This document shows, piece after piece, positions 1 through 7,159 of a DNA stretch of 25,371 bases. Position numbers and translations under genes: made by a program. The number at the start of each line of letters is the position of its first letter. The first letter of the stretch is position 1. Below the pieces are notes generated by a model that saw only the letters and a list, made by a program, of their open reading frames with translations, was not told the DNA's origin and did not search any database. The DNA comes from a virus: IMG/VR virus record IMGVR_UViG_3300024261_000144, positions 1 through 25,371 of that record; one strand, 5' to 3'.

Positions 1-279
1 ACCCGCATCCAAAGCTCCGACTGTAGTTAGGTTACTTAATGTATCAATAGCGGATTCTATAGTTGCTTCCGTTGTTGCGTCAATTGCATCTATATTATTC
101 AAGGAAGTGGTATTACCACCAGAAAATATACTCGTTGTTCCGAGTACAATATCTCCACCAGCGACTGTTAAATCACCGATTGTTTTTACGTTCCCTGTAG
201 CATATATATCAGATGATGCACTCACCACCGAAAATTCTGGTGATGAACCTGATACTACTACTTTTCTCCATTGTGCCAT
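1..279 (-). CDS. Tail-fibre-like structural protein, N-terminal part
   Basis: The reading frame starts with ATG at 279 behind AGGAG (TTAGGAGAACAACATG) and runs open off the left edge, giving 93 residues. The N-terminus MAQWRKVVVSGSSPEF is of a type I recall from fibre or baseplate-associated proteins of marine T4-like phages. The rest is rich in Ser, Thr, Gly, Ala and Asp with almost no Lys after residue 10, typical of beta-structured fibre proteins. It is last in a run of fibre-like genes after gp15 and probably forms part of the tail fibre or adhesin assembly. The role is inferred from composition and context; no catalytic motif is visible. Confidence 0.7.
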   Translation of the reverse strand, partial: MAQWRKVVVSGSSPEFSVVSASSDIYATGNVKTIGDLTVAGGDIVLGTTSIFSGGNTTSLNNIDAIDATTEATIESAIDTLSNLTTVGALDAG

Positions 280-313
280 GTTGTTCTCCTAATTGGACTT
301 TTAATTATCAATT

Positions 314-321
314 ATAAATAT
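314..321. promoter_or_regulatory. ATAAATAT octamer, gap before the leftmost fibre gene
   Basis: The plus strand reads TATAAATAT here (313-321), overlapping the stop codon of the 173-aa fibre gene and 35 nt upstream of the next start. It is one of seven copies confined to gaps. TATAAATA is the T4 late-promoter core, but here it points away from the genes. Confidence 0.4.
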
Positions 322-842
322 TAGATTGGTGAGTTTTCGTACCCTAAATACCATACTGAACTACTATAATACATTCCACCCTTTTGTGGTGTCGGTATTG
401 AAGTAGATTCCCCTAATATTATTACTTTATTATCTATCTGTATAGATATTTCATCACTACTATTTTTTAGTGTGAATAAATTGTCTGGGTTGTTAGCCCT
501 AAACTCGAAGTTAGAACCAGTAACTTGTAAACCTGTTGCTGCTCCACTACCACTCGTATTAAAGGTTACTCCATTATAGGTGAAACCATCTGTCAAACTT
601 AGTGAATCTATGTTTGCAGTTCCATCTATATGTAAATCTTTCCATTGGAAGGTTGAACTTCCCAAATCCATAATATCATCTGCGGTAGGTGTAAGTGAAC
701 CACTAATACTAACACTACCTGTAAATTGGTGTGTATCATCTAAACTATCACCGAACCTTGTTGAACCACCACTTAGTGAACCACTAAGATAAAATGAACC
801 AGTCAATCGTGGATTCAGTTGTTTACTATCTATTAATGCCAT
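321..842 (-). CDS. Tail-fibre-like protein, 173 aa
   Basis: Starts at ATG 842, overlapping the end of the NUMOD3-like gene by 17 nt. Residues about 15-50 contain alternating TGS/SGS turns and the module GGSTRFGDSLDD-H--TGS, which also occurs in the 281-aa and 563-aa proteins upstream. The middle (DIMDLGSSTFQWKDLHIDG) resembles the segments that often precede C-terminal trimerisation regions of phage fibres. The C-terminus is rich in Tyr and Trp. There is no signal peptide or membrane segment. It is probably a short tail fibre or adhesin subunit. The function is inferred from repeat style and from lying downstream of gp15; I cannot assign a specific T4 fibre homologue. Confidence 0.7.
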   Translation of the reverse strand: MALIDSKQLNPRLTGSFYLSGSLSGGSTRFGDSLDDTHQFTGSVSISGSLTPTADDIMDLGSSTFQWKDLHIDGTANIDSLSLTDGFTYNGVTFNTSGSGAATGLQVTGSNFEFRANNPDNLFTLKNSSDEISIQIDNKVIILGESTSIPTPQKGGMYYSSSVWYLGYENSPI

Positions 843-1101
843 GTCTTATCTCTTCTTGTTTACGTTCTTCCCACCAATTCTGTATTGAATTAGAAATCTT
901 TTTCTTATGTTGGATAGTCTTTGGTTGTTTCATCTTTTCAATCGTATCCAACGTTAACTTTCTATCAGATTGTGCACACGATTTACACACACTATTATTA
1001 CCAACTGCTCTATCAAAAGCATCTTTTCTTGAATATGTTAACATCTTAGTACAAGATGGACATTTTCTATTTTTTCTATCCTTAACACTTCTTTTTCTCA
1101 T
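826..1101 (-). CDS. Small zinc-finger / NUMOD3-like DNA-binding protein
   Basis: The best start is ATG at 1101 (MRKRSVKDRK), giving 91 aa; a TTG five codons earlier is possible. Neither has a clear Shine-Dalgarno sequence. Near the N-terminus are two CxxC pairs (CPSC and CKSC) about 23 residues apart, likely one zinc site. The C-terminal half (TIEKMKQ, then HKKKISNSIQNWW) matches the style of NUMOD3, the helical DNA-binding module of GIY-YIG and HNH homing endonucleases. No nuclease motif is present, so this is an orphan DNA-binding protein or a remnant of a homing endonuclease. It sits between two fibre genes and overlaps the next one by 17 nt. The family assignment is by eye. Confidence 0.6.
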   Translation of the reverse strand: MRKRSVKDRKNRKCPSCTKMLTYSRKDAFDRAVGNNSVCKSCAQSDRKLTLDTIEKMKQPKTIQHKKKISNSIQNWWEERKQEEIRHGINR

Positions 1102-1105
1102 ACTA

Positions 1106-1113
1106 ATAAATAT
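1106..1113. promoter_or_regulatory. ATAAATAT octamer next to the NUMOD3-like gene start
   Basis: The plus-strand octamer lies only 4 nt upstream of ATG 1101 (minus-strand context TGATATTTATTAGTATG). The same gap contains its reverse complement at 1146-1153, where the minus strand reads CATAAATAT in the correct orientation to act as a T4-type late promoter for this gene. Confidence 0.4.
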
Positions 1114-1145
1114 CAAACAATGGTAAAACCAATGTGGGAATCTCT

Positions 1146-1153
1146 ATATTTAT
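1146..1153 (-). promoter_or_regulatory. Possible T4-type late promoter (CATAAATA on minus strand)
   Basis: The minus strand reads CATAAATATAGAG across the stop codon of the 281-aa fibre gene, 45 nt upstream of ATG 1101. It fits the T4/cyanophage late-promoter core NATAAATA in the direction of transcription. It is the only copy of the octamer that points the right way in this window. Confidence 0.4.
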
Positions 1154-1995
1154 GAATTAAATTTTCCCCAAGCAACCACTTCATCACCACTTACCAGATT
1201 AAATCCTAACGATGTAGTATTTATATGGGTTAAAAATTTAGAACCACTTTGTTCTATTGTTAATGCATCTGGTTCCATTAACATACCATTTAAAAAGAAT
1301 TGAAAATCATTTTTTGTTGTAGTTGTTAATGTACTTACTGATGCGGTAACTGCAGTAAATGAGGCAGTTGAATTTGTCATCGTTCCCGATTTTGCAAAAT
1401 TCTTTCTAAGGAAAACACTATTAGGCCCTGAAGCACCTAACACCCCTGTGTATGCTGCTGCTTCTGTTACGAGTGCAGTACTACTCCCATCACTAAAATC
1501 TGAATTATTACTTATGGTATCTATCTCAACACCATTAACACTCATTGAACCACTAATAGAATAACTACCAGTTATATTATGTACATCATCGAGTGTATTA
1601 CCGAATGTTGTACTACCACTTTGGTGTATTGTGGTTACTGATGAACCACTAAAATTTGATGCTCCATATGATACCGAACCAAGTATTGTTACATCATCTT
1701 CATGTGTATAATTCTCACTAACAACAAGGTCATTTGTAAATGCTATTGTTGAACCTGATATAAACCCATATCCCAATACCATATTTTGAGTACCGGCATT
1801 ATTAGGAATAATAAATGTTTGAGTTTCATCAAGATTGGTTTCGTTAAAAGTTACATTGGAACTTGTGGCAACAGTCTGCCCTATACTTAATTCGTTTATT
1901 GCCGGCAATAACCCATCCATCTCACCATCAAAGGATGATGTGAAACCTGTTCCATCTGATATTGTTAATGGGTTTTTAAATGTAAATAATGGCAT
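1150..1995 (-). CDS. Tail-fibre-like protein, 281 aa, paralogous to the gp15 extension
   Basis: Starts at ATG 1995 (AAGGTAATAGATG). It is rich in Ser, Thr, Gly and Asn throughout. Residues about 37-53 carry SIGQ-V-T-SNVTFN, which is also present in the upstream 563-aa protein. The middle carries the shared module GSTTFGNTLDDVHNITGS. The last 120 residues align end to end with the C-terminus of the 563-aa protein: LVTEAA, FTAVTAS, NDF-FF-NG, M--DA-TI-QSGS and the terminal GKFNS are identical or nearly so. This indicates duplication of a fibre domain. It is likely a tail-fibre or baseplate-associated subunit; the receptor and exact place in the particle cannot be read from the sequence. Confidence 0.72.
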   Translation of the reverse strand: MPLFTFKNPLTISDGTGFTSSFDGEMDGLLPAINELSIGQTVATSSNVTFNETNLDETQTFIIPNNAGTQNMVLGYGFISGSTIAFTNDLVVSENYTHEDDVTILGSVSYGASNFSGSSVTTIHQSGSTTFGNTLDDVHNITGSYSISGSMSVNGVEIDTISNNSDFSDGSSTALVTEAAAYTGVLGASGPNSVFLRKNFAKSGTMTNSTASFTAVTASVSTLTTTTKNDFQFFLNGMLMEPDALTIEQSGSKFLTHINTTSLGFNLVSGDEVVAWGKFNS

Positions 1996-2003
1996 CTATT
2001 ACC

Positions 2004-3695
2004 TTATGAGTTAAATTTACCTACCGATATAATCTCATCATCACTTTCTAATTCATATCCGATTCCATCTGTATCTACTTGTAGTAAAAAAGATGAACCA
2101 CTTTGTTGAATTGTTATTGCATCGTGTTCCATATATTGCCCGTTGATAAAGAATAGGAAATCATTTTCATCTGTTGCAGTTACACCAGCTGGTGCAGATG
2201 CAGTTACAGCAGTAAACGATGCAGTTGCAGTATTAAGAATAGATGTGGTAGATTTATAAAATTGTTTTCTTAAATAATCTTGGGTATCTTCTACATTACT
2301 TGTTGTAAATGCTTTTAATGCTGCTTCAGTTACTAATGTAGTTGTACTTTGGTCTCCTAATGTACTATCATTAGATATTTCATTTACACTATATCCATTT
2401 AAACTAAACGAACCAGTTATGTTTACACTACCAGTTCTGTGATGATTATCATCGATGGTATCTCCCAACTTAGTAGAACCACTTTCAAATAATATACTCG
2501 AAGAAACATAGGTTGTTTTAAATTCTTTTGCAGTTAGTGTACCTAATATTGTGGTATCACCTTGTACAGTCATGTCTCCACTTGTAGTTAATGAACCTGT
2601 TATATTTACACTACCACTAATACCAGTGTAGGAATAGACTGTCGGATTACCAAATATTAATGAACCAGCAGTTATCTGATTAAAGGTTACATTTGATGTA
2701 GTACTAACATCTTGACCTATTGAAATTGTTTGTGCTACTGCTTGTGAACCATCAAATGTTGCACCATTATTACTTAATGTAACACCTGTTCCTGCTTGAA
2801 ATGTTAATCCATTTGATACCGCTATGGAAAATATATCTTGTACTGGTGTTGAAATGGATACCCCACCACCTGGTCCAACTGCAGAGATTTCTGCTGAACT
2901 CTTCTCAACATCCATATTGAATATAATCTTTTTAGGTGTGAGTTGTTTTCTTGTAGTTATTAAACTATTAAATTCTTTGGGTATAATATACCCCATTAAT
3001 TGAACACTAAAATTAGTCTTTACTATTCGTTCACCAGCATCCAATTCACTTGCATCTGTAAAGGTTTCTATTCTACTTTTGAATTTCATCTTACCAGGTT
3101 CACCCCAATAAGCACCATCCGTATAATTTATCTTTTCTACAATTGCATTCATCTGTTCAATATATGAAGTCCAAATAGTAAACTCGTAACTCAATATCAT
3201 ATAATCTGGTATAACTACATTGTAATATTCTTTATTTGGTGTTTCACCGACAGTTTTTGAAAATTGGTCGTAACGATTATTTTGTGAATATTTCTGTTGG
3301 AATGTTTGAAAATTGTGTGGTTTGTTTGCATCCATCTTATCAATAGGTATATTTTCATTTCTCTCCATACCTGTTCTACGGAATACAATTGCTGGTGTAA
3401 TTAATTGTTGTCGTTTATCTCTCATAAACCCCTGTTTTTGTATAGAAAACCATCTCTCTGGTGATGCATACATAACTGGAACTTTGATTGTTTCTTTATT
3501 TTCTACGACATTAGGTTTAATTACTTCATTGAAATAGTACATGATTGCACCATCAATATCCATAATGGTATTTGATATGTTTTGTACCTTATCATTATCT
3601 CTTCGTATCTCATTACCTCTATTGTAATCATCGCGGATTGCAACCGAGTTCAAATCTCTACGAACTTTTCTTGGTATAGGTTTACTTCTTGCCAT
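2004..3695 (-). CDS. 15: gp15-like tail terminator/sheath stabiliser fused to a fibre-like domain
   Basis: The start is ATG 3695 in a TAATG overlap with gp14. Residues 1-265 resemble T4 gp15, the protein that caps the tail tube and sheath and joins tail to head. Matching features are the VPVMYAS segment (about 72-78; T4 has VPITYAS), the helix LSYEFTIWTSYIEQMNAIVE (168-187) and the closing FSVQLMGYIIP (229-239; T4 has a similar EVNGWMYP end). T4 gp15 is 272 aa, so a normal-length homologue ends near residue 265. Residues 270-563 are a different, Ser/Thr/Gly-rich fibre-like region with SIGQ-V-T-SNVTFN, GSTKLGDTIDD-H and a C-terminus shared with the next gene. No frameshift or stop lies between the halves. 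The gp15 call is fairly secure; the role of the extension is unknown. Confidence 0.8.
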   Translation of the reverse strand: MARSKPIPRKVRRDLNSVAIRDDYNRGNEIRRDNDKVQNISNTIMDIDGAIMYYFNEVIKPNVVENKETIKVPVMYASPERWFSIQKQGFMRDKRQQLITPAIVFRRTGMERNENIPIDKMDANKPHNFQTFQQKYSQNNRYDQFSKTVGETPNKEYYNVVIPDYMILSYEFTIWTSYIEQMNAIVEKINYTDGAYWGEPGKMKFKSRIETFTDASELDAGERIVKTNFSVQLMGYIIPKEFNSLITTRKQLTPKKIIFNMDVEKSSAEISAVGPGGGVSISTPVQDIFSIAVSNGLTFQAGTGVTLSNNGATFDGSQAVAQTISIGQDVSTTSNVTFNQITAGSLIFGNPTVYSYTGISGSVNITGSLTTSGDMTVQGDTTILGTLTAKEFKTTYVSSSILFESGSTKLGDTIDDNHHRTGSVNITGSFSLNGYSVNEISNDSTLGDQSTTTLVTEAALKAFTTSNVEDTQDYLRKQFYKSTTSILNTATASFTAVTASAPAGVTATDENDFLFFINGQYMEHDAITIQQSGSSFLLQVDTDGIGYELESDDEIISVGKFNS

Positions 3696-4180
3696 TAAAA
3701 CGCCCTTGTTTGTTCAATATTTAGTGAACTTATTCTTGTTAAGTTTGCTGTACATGAGATTGTCCAATTTTTATTAAAATCTCCTGCAACTAATTGGTTC
3801 TCATTCGTACCATTTATTTCAAAATAACCTAAGTTCCAACTGATAACATCACCAATATCAGGCCTGAAACTAACATCAATTAACATATCTCGTTGAAAAT
3901 GTATTGTTATATTTTGTCCCGCATCGGGTCCAAACTCATTTGATTCCCAATTGAAATCTTCTGCCTCTATGATACACGATAACTTAATTCCTGATTCATA
4001 AGTTTTACCCTCACCTGCTTCACCATACATATTTGTTGTTGTATCATATAATGAAACTCTGTAAAGTATCACATCTTGACCAATGATTCCCTCTGTTCCA
4101 TCTTTGAGATTTCCCACGAGTTCATCGTTGAATCGTTTAGCTAAGTTTGTGTCTCTTGTTGGCCAATATCTACTTGCCAT
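3695..4180 (-). CDS. 14: Neck protein gp14-like
   Basis: 161 aa, starting at ATG 4180, 4 nt after gp13 ends, with its stop overlapping the gp15 start as TAATG. In T4, gp13 and gp14 form the neck collar that seals the portal after DNA packaging. The assignment rests on gene order (13-14-15) and on the segment DIGDVISWNLGYFEI (108-122), which matches the P-xGD-I-F-----FEI block of T4 gp14. ITIHFQRDMLID (91-102) also corresponds to the T4 strand before it. The protein is shorter than T4 gp14 (256 aa), as I recall for marine T4-like phages. No enzymatic motif is seen. Confidence 0.75.
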   Translation of the reverse strand: MASRYWPTRDTNLAKRFNDELVGNLKDGTEGIIGQDVILYRVSLYDTTTNMYGEAGEGKTYESGIKLSCIIEAEDFNWESNEFGPDAGQNITIHFQRDMLIDVSFRPDIGDVISWNLGYFEINGTNENQLVAGDFNKNWTISCTANLTRISSLNIEQTRAF

Positions 4181-4184
4181 TTGA

Positions 4185-5342
4185 TTATCCTATATAAATT
4201 GGGTAAGGAACTTTCTTTAACTTCTCTTGTAAGTTGTCGGAAACTTCTCTATCAGCTTCTAATAATGCCTTATTACTTGTTTGGTCTAACATTTCTCTCA
4301 ATTGTTCTATCAATTGTTCTTTTTCTGCAGCTGCTTCTGCTCTCAAAGTATCTCCATCTAATGAGACTTCTGAACCTGGTATGGGAATACTCCCATATTT
4401 TCCCCTAATCATACCCAATAACTCTTTTGATAATGACATCCCATACTTTCTAATCCATTGTTTACCAACATCGTTGATATTAACATATTTCATATTATCA
4501 TATGGTGCATTACTAATATCTGATATAGTATCGTTAGAACCACTATATCGTGTTCGTAATGCGTTATCTCTATCCGTTACCTTACTCCACTCTAACCATA
4601 GTGAACCTGTTGCGGTACTTGTCCATCGTGGGAATATTCGTAATTTGTTATTAACTATTTCAAATGAATGTCCAGATTTTCTAATTTGGTCATTAAATTC
4701 TATTGCCTGTACTCTAAGTAAATCAGCAAATACTGGTTGTAATACAAACGATATTGCTGGTGATTTACCACCAAAGCCAAACCCATCTAACATATTATTT
4801 GTTTGATTTCCAGTTCCAGCGTAAGGGTCAAAGTACCTTGTGATTGCTGGATTAGCTTCGTGAAATACTCTCTTAACTTCGATTGGACCACTACCACTGG
4901 TGTCTGCTATTAATTCATTTAAATCATAATCTTGTGAACCACTCGTGAGTGTAATCTTATTTTTATAAACTTCTACCTGTCCACCTACACCTGCTTCACT
5001 TCCATAGGTTTCTGATAAGAATATCTGCTCACCCATAGTATTAGATAATCGTTTATGTGTATAATTAGAACTTGTTGATTGTCCCTTTAAACTTAATAAA
5101 TTATCTTTAATATTAAATTGGTTTACTTGGGCAGAATATTCTGTAATACTTTCTTCAAAACATGCATAAAATTGTAAATCTTGTATTTCAACTGCGGTTA
5201 TTGGATAACCCAATCGTTTCGCACACCATGATGCAAATTTTGGTGCATCTGATTGGAATGTAGTATCAGTATCATAAAACCCAAATGGTGTTGATTCACT
5301 TACTGCCGAACCACTCCCTGGCCATATTGGTTCTTGTGCCAT
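4185..5342 (-). CDS. 13: Neck protein gp13-like
   Basis: 385 aa, ATG at 5342 behind AGGAG (TATAGGAGAATTTATATG). It is the likely counterpart of T4 gp13, which joins the portal vertex to the tail with gp14. The N-terminal part has FASWCAKRLGYPITAVEI, matching the T4 opening (LRRLGAPIINVEL). The C-terminal part has YGMSLSKELLGMIRGKYGSI, PIPGSEVSLDG and a Glu-rich helix AEKEQLIEQLRE, matching the T4 AKELNGQILARHQG, PGGVTIDG and EKEALREEL blocks. It is about 75 residues longer than T4 gp13. It is the first gene after the terminator that follows gp23, so it probably heads a separate neck-and-fibre transcript with gp14, gp15 and the fibre genes. Confidence 0.87.
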   Translation of the reverse strand: MAQEPIWPGSGSAVSESTPFGFYDTDTTFQSDAPKFASWCAKRLGYPITAVEIQDLQFYACFEESITEYSAQVNQFNIKDNLLSLKGQSTSSNYTHKRLSNTMGEQIFLSETYGSEAGVGGQVEVYKNKITLTSGSQDYDLNELIADTSGSGPIEVKRVFHEANPAITRYFDPYAGTGNQTNNMLDGFGFGGKSPAISFVLQPVFADLLRVQAIEFNDQIRKSGHSFEIVNNKLRIFPRWTSTATGSLWLEWSKVTDRDNALRTRYSGSNDTISDISNAPYDNMKYVNINDVGKQWIRKYGMSLSKELLGMIRGKYGSIPIPGSEVSLDGDTLRAEAAAEKEQLIEQLREMLDQTSNKALLEADREVSDNLQEKLKKVPYPIYIG

Positions 5343-5379
5343 ATAAATTCTCCTATAGATTGTTTAGAACTCTGCAATA

Positions 5380-5387
5380 ATAAATAT
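5380..5387. promoter_or_regulatory. ATAAATAT octamer between the gp23 terminator and gp13
   Basis: The minus-strand context is GTTGATATTTATTATTGCAG, just past the intrinsic terminator and about 40 nt before gp13. A promoter is expected here because the terminator separates gp13 from gp23. This makes the site the best candidate for a functional element among the seven copies, although the octamer reads TATAAATA-like only on the plus strand. Confidence 0.45.
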
Positions 5388-5397
5388 CAACGCATAG

Positions 5398-5426
5398 AAA
5401 AAGGGATGAAAATATCATCCCTTTTT
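5398..5426 (-). terminator. Intrinsic terminator after gp23
   Basis: A perfect 12-bp inverted repeat (5398-5409 with 5415-5426) has a 5-nt loop. The minus-strand RNA reads AAAAAGGGAUGA, loop, UCAUCCCUUUUU. The U-run follows the GC part directly, and the A-run on the other side means it could work in both directions. It lies 58 nt after the gp23 stop and separates the head genes from the neck and fibre genes. The rest of the 141-nt gap (5343-5483) holds only the octamer site and the gp13 ribosome site. Confidence 0.92.
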
Positions 5427-5483
5427 CAGGTTGTGTGGTATTAATAAACACCACTTACGACTTTAATCTAATTAATAAATTAA

Positions 5484-7139
5484 TTAAACTAAGTTTATGT
5501 CTGCGACCGTGACTGTTCCGTAATATTCTGGACGAACCATTTTCTTAGCGTAACGTGTCATTACCCCTTTACGTGGTGTAAAGTTTTTAGGGTCATAGAC
5601 AAGTGGTGTCATAATTAATGGAACATACGGAGCATAAACCGCACCGGTTTCAAGGAAATTACTTCCTCGGAAACCACATAGGATTTTGTTCTCTAGCATG
5701 TAAGGGTTCTTATAGACAGTATATCTGTTATTAAGAGCTCCTACTTTTTGTACGCCCATTGCGAAAGATGAATTAGTAGCATCACCATTCGTATCAGCAG
5801 CATATCCAGGAATAGACTCTATAATTGTAGCAGTTTCAGGTGATACCACGATGAAATTTGCTCCGCCTCTTAGAGTTTTTTGATGAATTGCGTTAGATAC
5901 TGATTGGATTTTGTTACCCAATGTCTGGAACCAAGTTCCTTTTGTGTAAGCAGATGCGTTAGCAGCTGTTTCTTCGAAAAGACCTGTTGCAGAATTGTAT
6001 TCATTACCAACTTTTGCTGACCATTTTTCTGCTTTAGCAGAAGCGTTAGCAAACAACATATCAAGAATTTCCAAATCAATTTCCATTGAAATGTATTCAC
6101 TTAATAGTGCTGTTAATTCAGCTTCAGCATCAACTGAATGATAAGCATTTAAGTCTTGAGCAAGTTCTGGAGTCCAGACTGCTTTTAACTTACGAGTTTT
6201 CGCGATAATCGGAATACTCTTTAATGCAATATCTAATTCAGGAATATCAATGTCACCCTCTGGGTTAGCATCTATATTTGCTGCTGTTGCTTCAAAGTCA
6301 GTTCTATCATAATTCTGACCTTTAACTTTATGGTAAGAAACGACAACATTTGCTATTGCAGTTGCTACGTCTTTTCTTACGATAAAAGTTATTCCGGATG
6401 TAGATGAATCATAAGTAGTGTAAGCTGGGAATATTTCATCGAAGCCTGAACCACTAATTGTGAATGCACGAACACCATCTGAGTCGAAATCACTTAATCC
6501 ACCAGTGTGGATTGTTACTTTTGCCAAACCATCATCAGCTAAATAGCCAGTTGATATGGATGCGGATAAGTCTGGTTCAAAATCAACATCACCCCAGGCA
6601 GCAGAACCAGTAGTAAAATTACCACTTGATAATGCTGCAGCTGCAGCTTGAACACCAGAATCGGTGTCGTTGATTGAATATCCAAATTTACCAGCGCCGT
6701 ATAAACCGCCAGTTGCGTCTACGTTTGAACCTGATGTGTTACCATGTACATCAGCATTATTTGTATGGTTATCTGTTTGTGCAGTACCATATTTAAAGTC
6801 AAGATAGAAAATCAGACCTGAAGGTAAATTCATTGGCTGAACACTAACAAATTCTTGAGCAGCAAGCTCCCCAAAAATTCTTCGAACTAAAGGAAGTGCA
6901 ACACCTGACCACTCTTCTGAGTTTGCAGATGTACCAGTTCTTGAGGCTTCATCAATTAATTGACGAGCTTGATTCTCAAGCAGTACTGCCATTCCATTTA
7001 CTTCATGTTCTTTGCCCATGCCTTCTAAAAGACCTGTTGGCTCCCATTTCTTGACCAATTTGCGAGTTTGTTCCAATAGTTGTCTTTGTGGATTATAACC
7101 ATCCATCAAGTTTTCTATTGTACTTAGTTTTTTACTCAT
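5484..7139 (-). CDS. 23: Major capsid protein gp23
   Basis: The HK97-fold major capsid protein of T4-type phages. I start it at ATG 7139 (MSKKLSTIEN, 551 aa) because GGGAG lies 8 nt upstream; an in-frame TTG at 7154 lies upstream of that site. Diagnostic blocks are LPLVRRIFGELAAQEFVSVQP (T4: MVRRAIPNLIAFDICGVQP), KTRKLKAVWTPELAQDL (T4: KSRQLKAAYSIELAQDL), VDAEAELTALLSEYISMEI, and near the C-terminus GAVYAPYVPL and YDPKNF-P-KGVMTRYAKK. T4 gp23 is cut by gp21 after Glu65. The same place here reads LIDE-ASRTG with Glu64, so a similar maturation cut is expected. The gene follows gp22 and is followed by a strong terminator, consistent with very high expression. Confidence 0.97.
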   Translation of the reverse strand: MSKKLSTIENLMDGYNPQRQLLEQTRKLVKKWEPTGLLEGMGKEHEVNGMAVLLENQARQLIDEASRTGTSANSEEWSGVALPLVRRIFGELAAQEFVSVQPMNLPSGLIFYLDFKYGTAQTDNHTNNADVHGNTSGSNVDATGGLYGAGKFGYSINDTDSGVQAAAAALSSGNFTTGSAAWGDVDFEPDLSASISTGYLADDGLAKVTIHTGGLSDFDSDGVRAFTISGSGFDEIFPAYTTYDSSTSGITFIVRKDVATAIANVVVSYHKVKGQNYDRTDFEATAANIDANPEGDIDIPELDIALKSIPIIAKTRKLKAVWTPELAQDLNAYHSVDAEAELTALLSEYISMEIDLEILDMLFANASAKAEKWSAKVGNEYNSATGLFEETAANASAYTKGTWFQTLGNKIQSVSNAIHQKTLRGGANFIVVSPETATIIESIPGYAADTNGDATNSSFAMGVQKVGALNNRYTVYKNPYMLENKILCGFRGSNFLETGAVYAPYVPLIMTPLVYDPKNFTPRKGVMTRYAKKMVRPEYYGTVTVADINLV

Positions 7140-7147
7140 TATTGTGT

Positions 7148-7152
7148 CTCCC
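7148..7152 (-). promoter_or_regulatory. Ribosome site that decides the gp23 start
   Basis: The minus strand reads GGGAG 8 nt before ATG 7139. The longer frame would start at a TTG (7154) upstream of this site, so the ATG start is preferred. Confidence 0.8.
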
Positions 7153-7159
7153 AATAGTA

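Noticed and set aside
4234-4806. Plus-strand open frame of 190 codons inside gp13
   Set aside because: It overlaps a well-supported gene on the other strand, has no ribosome site or recognisable motif, and no other gene in the window uses this strand.
5870-6100. Second minus-strand frame of 76 codons inside gp23
   Set aside because: It is a shifted frame in the middle of the capsid gene with no start signal and no sensible protein features.
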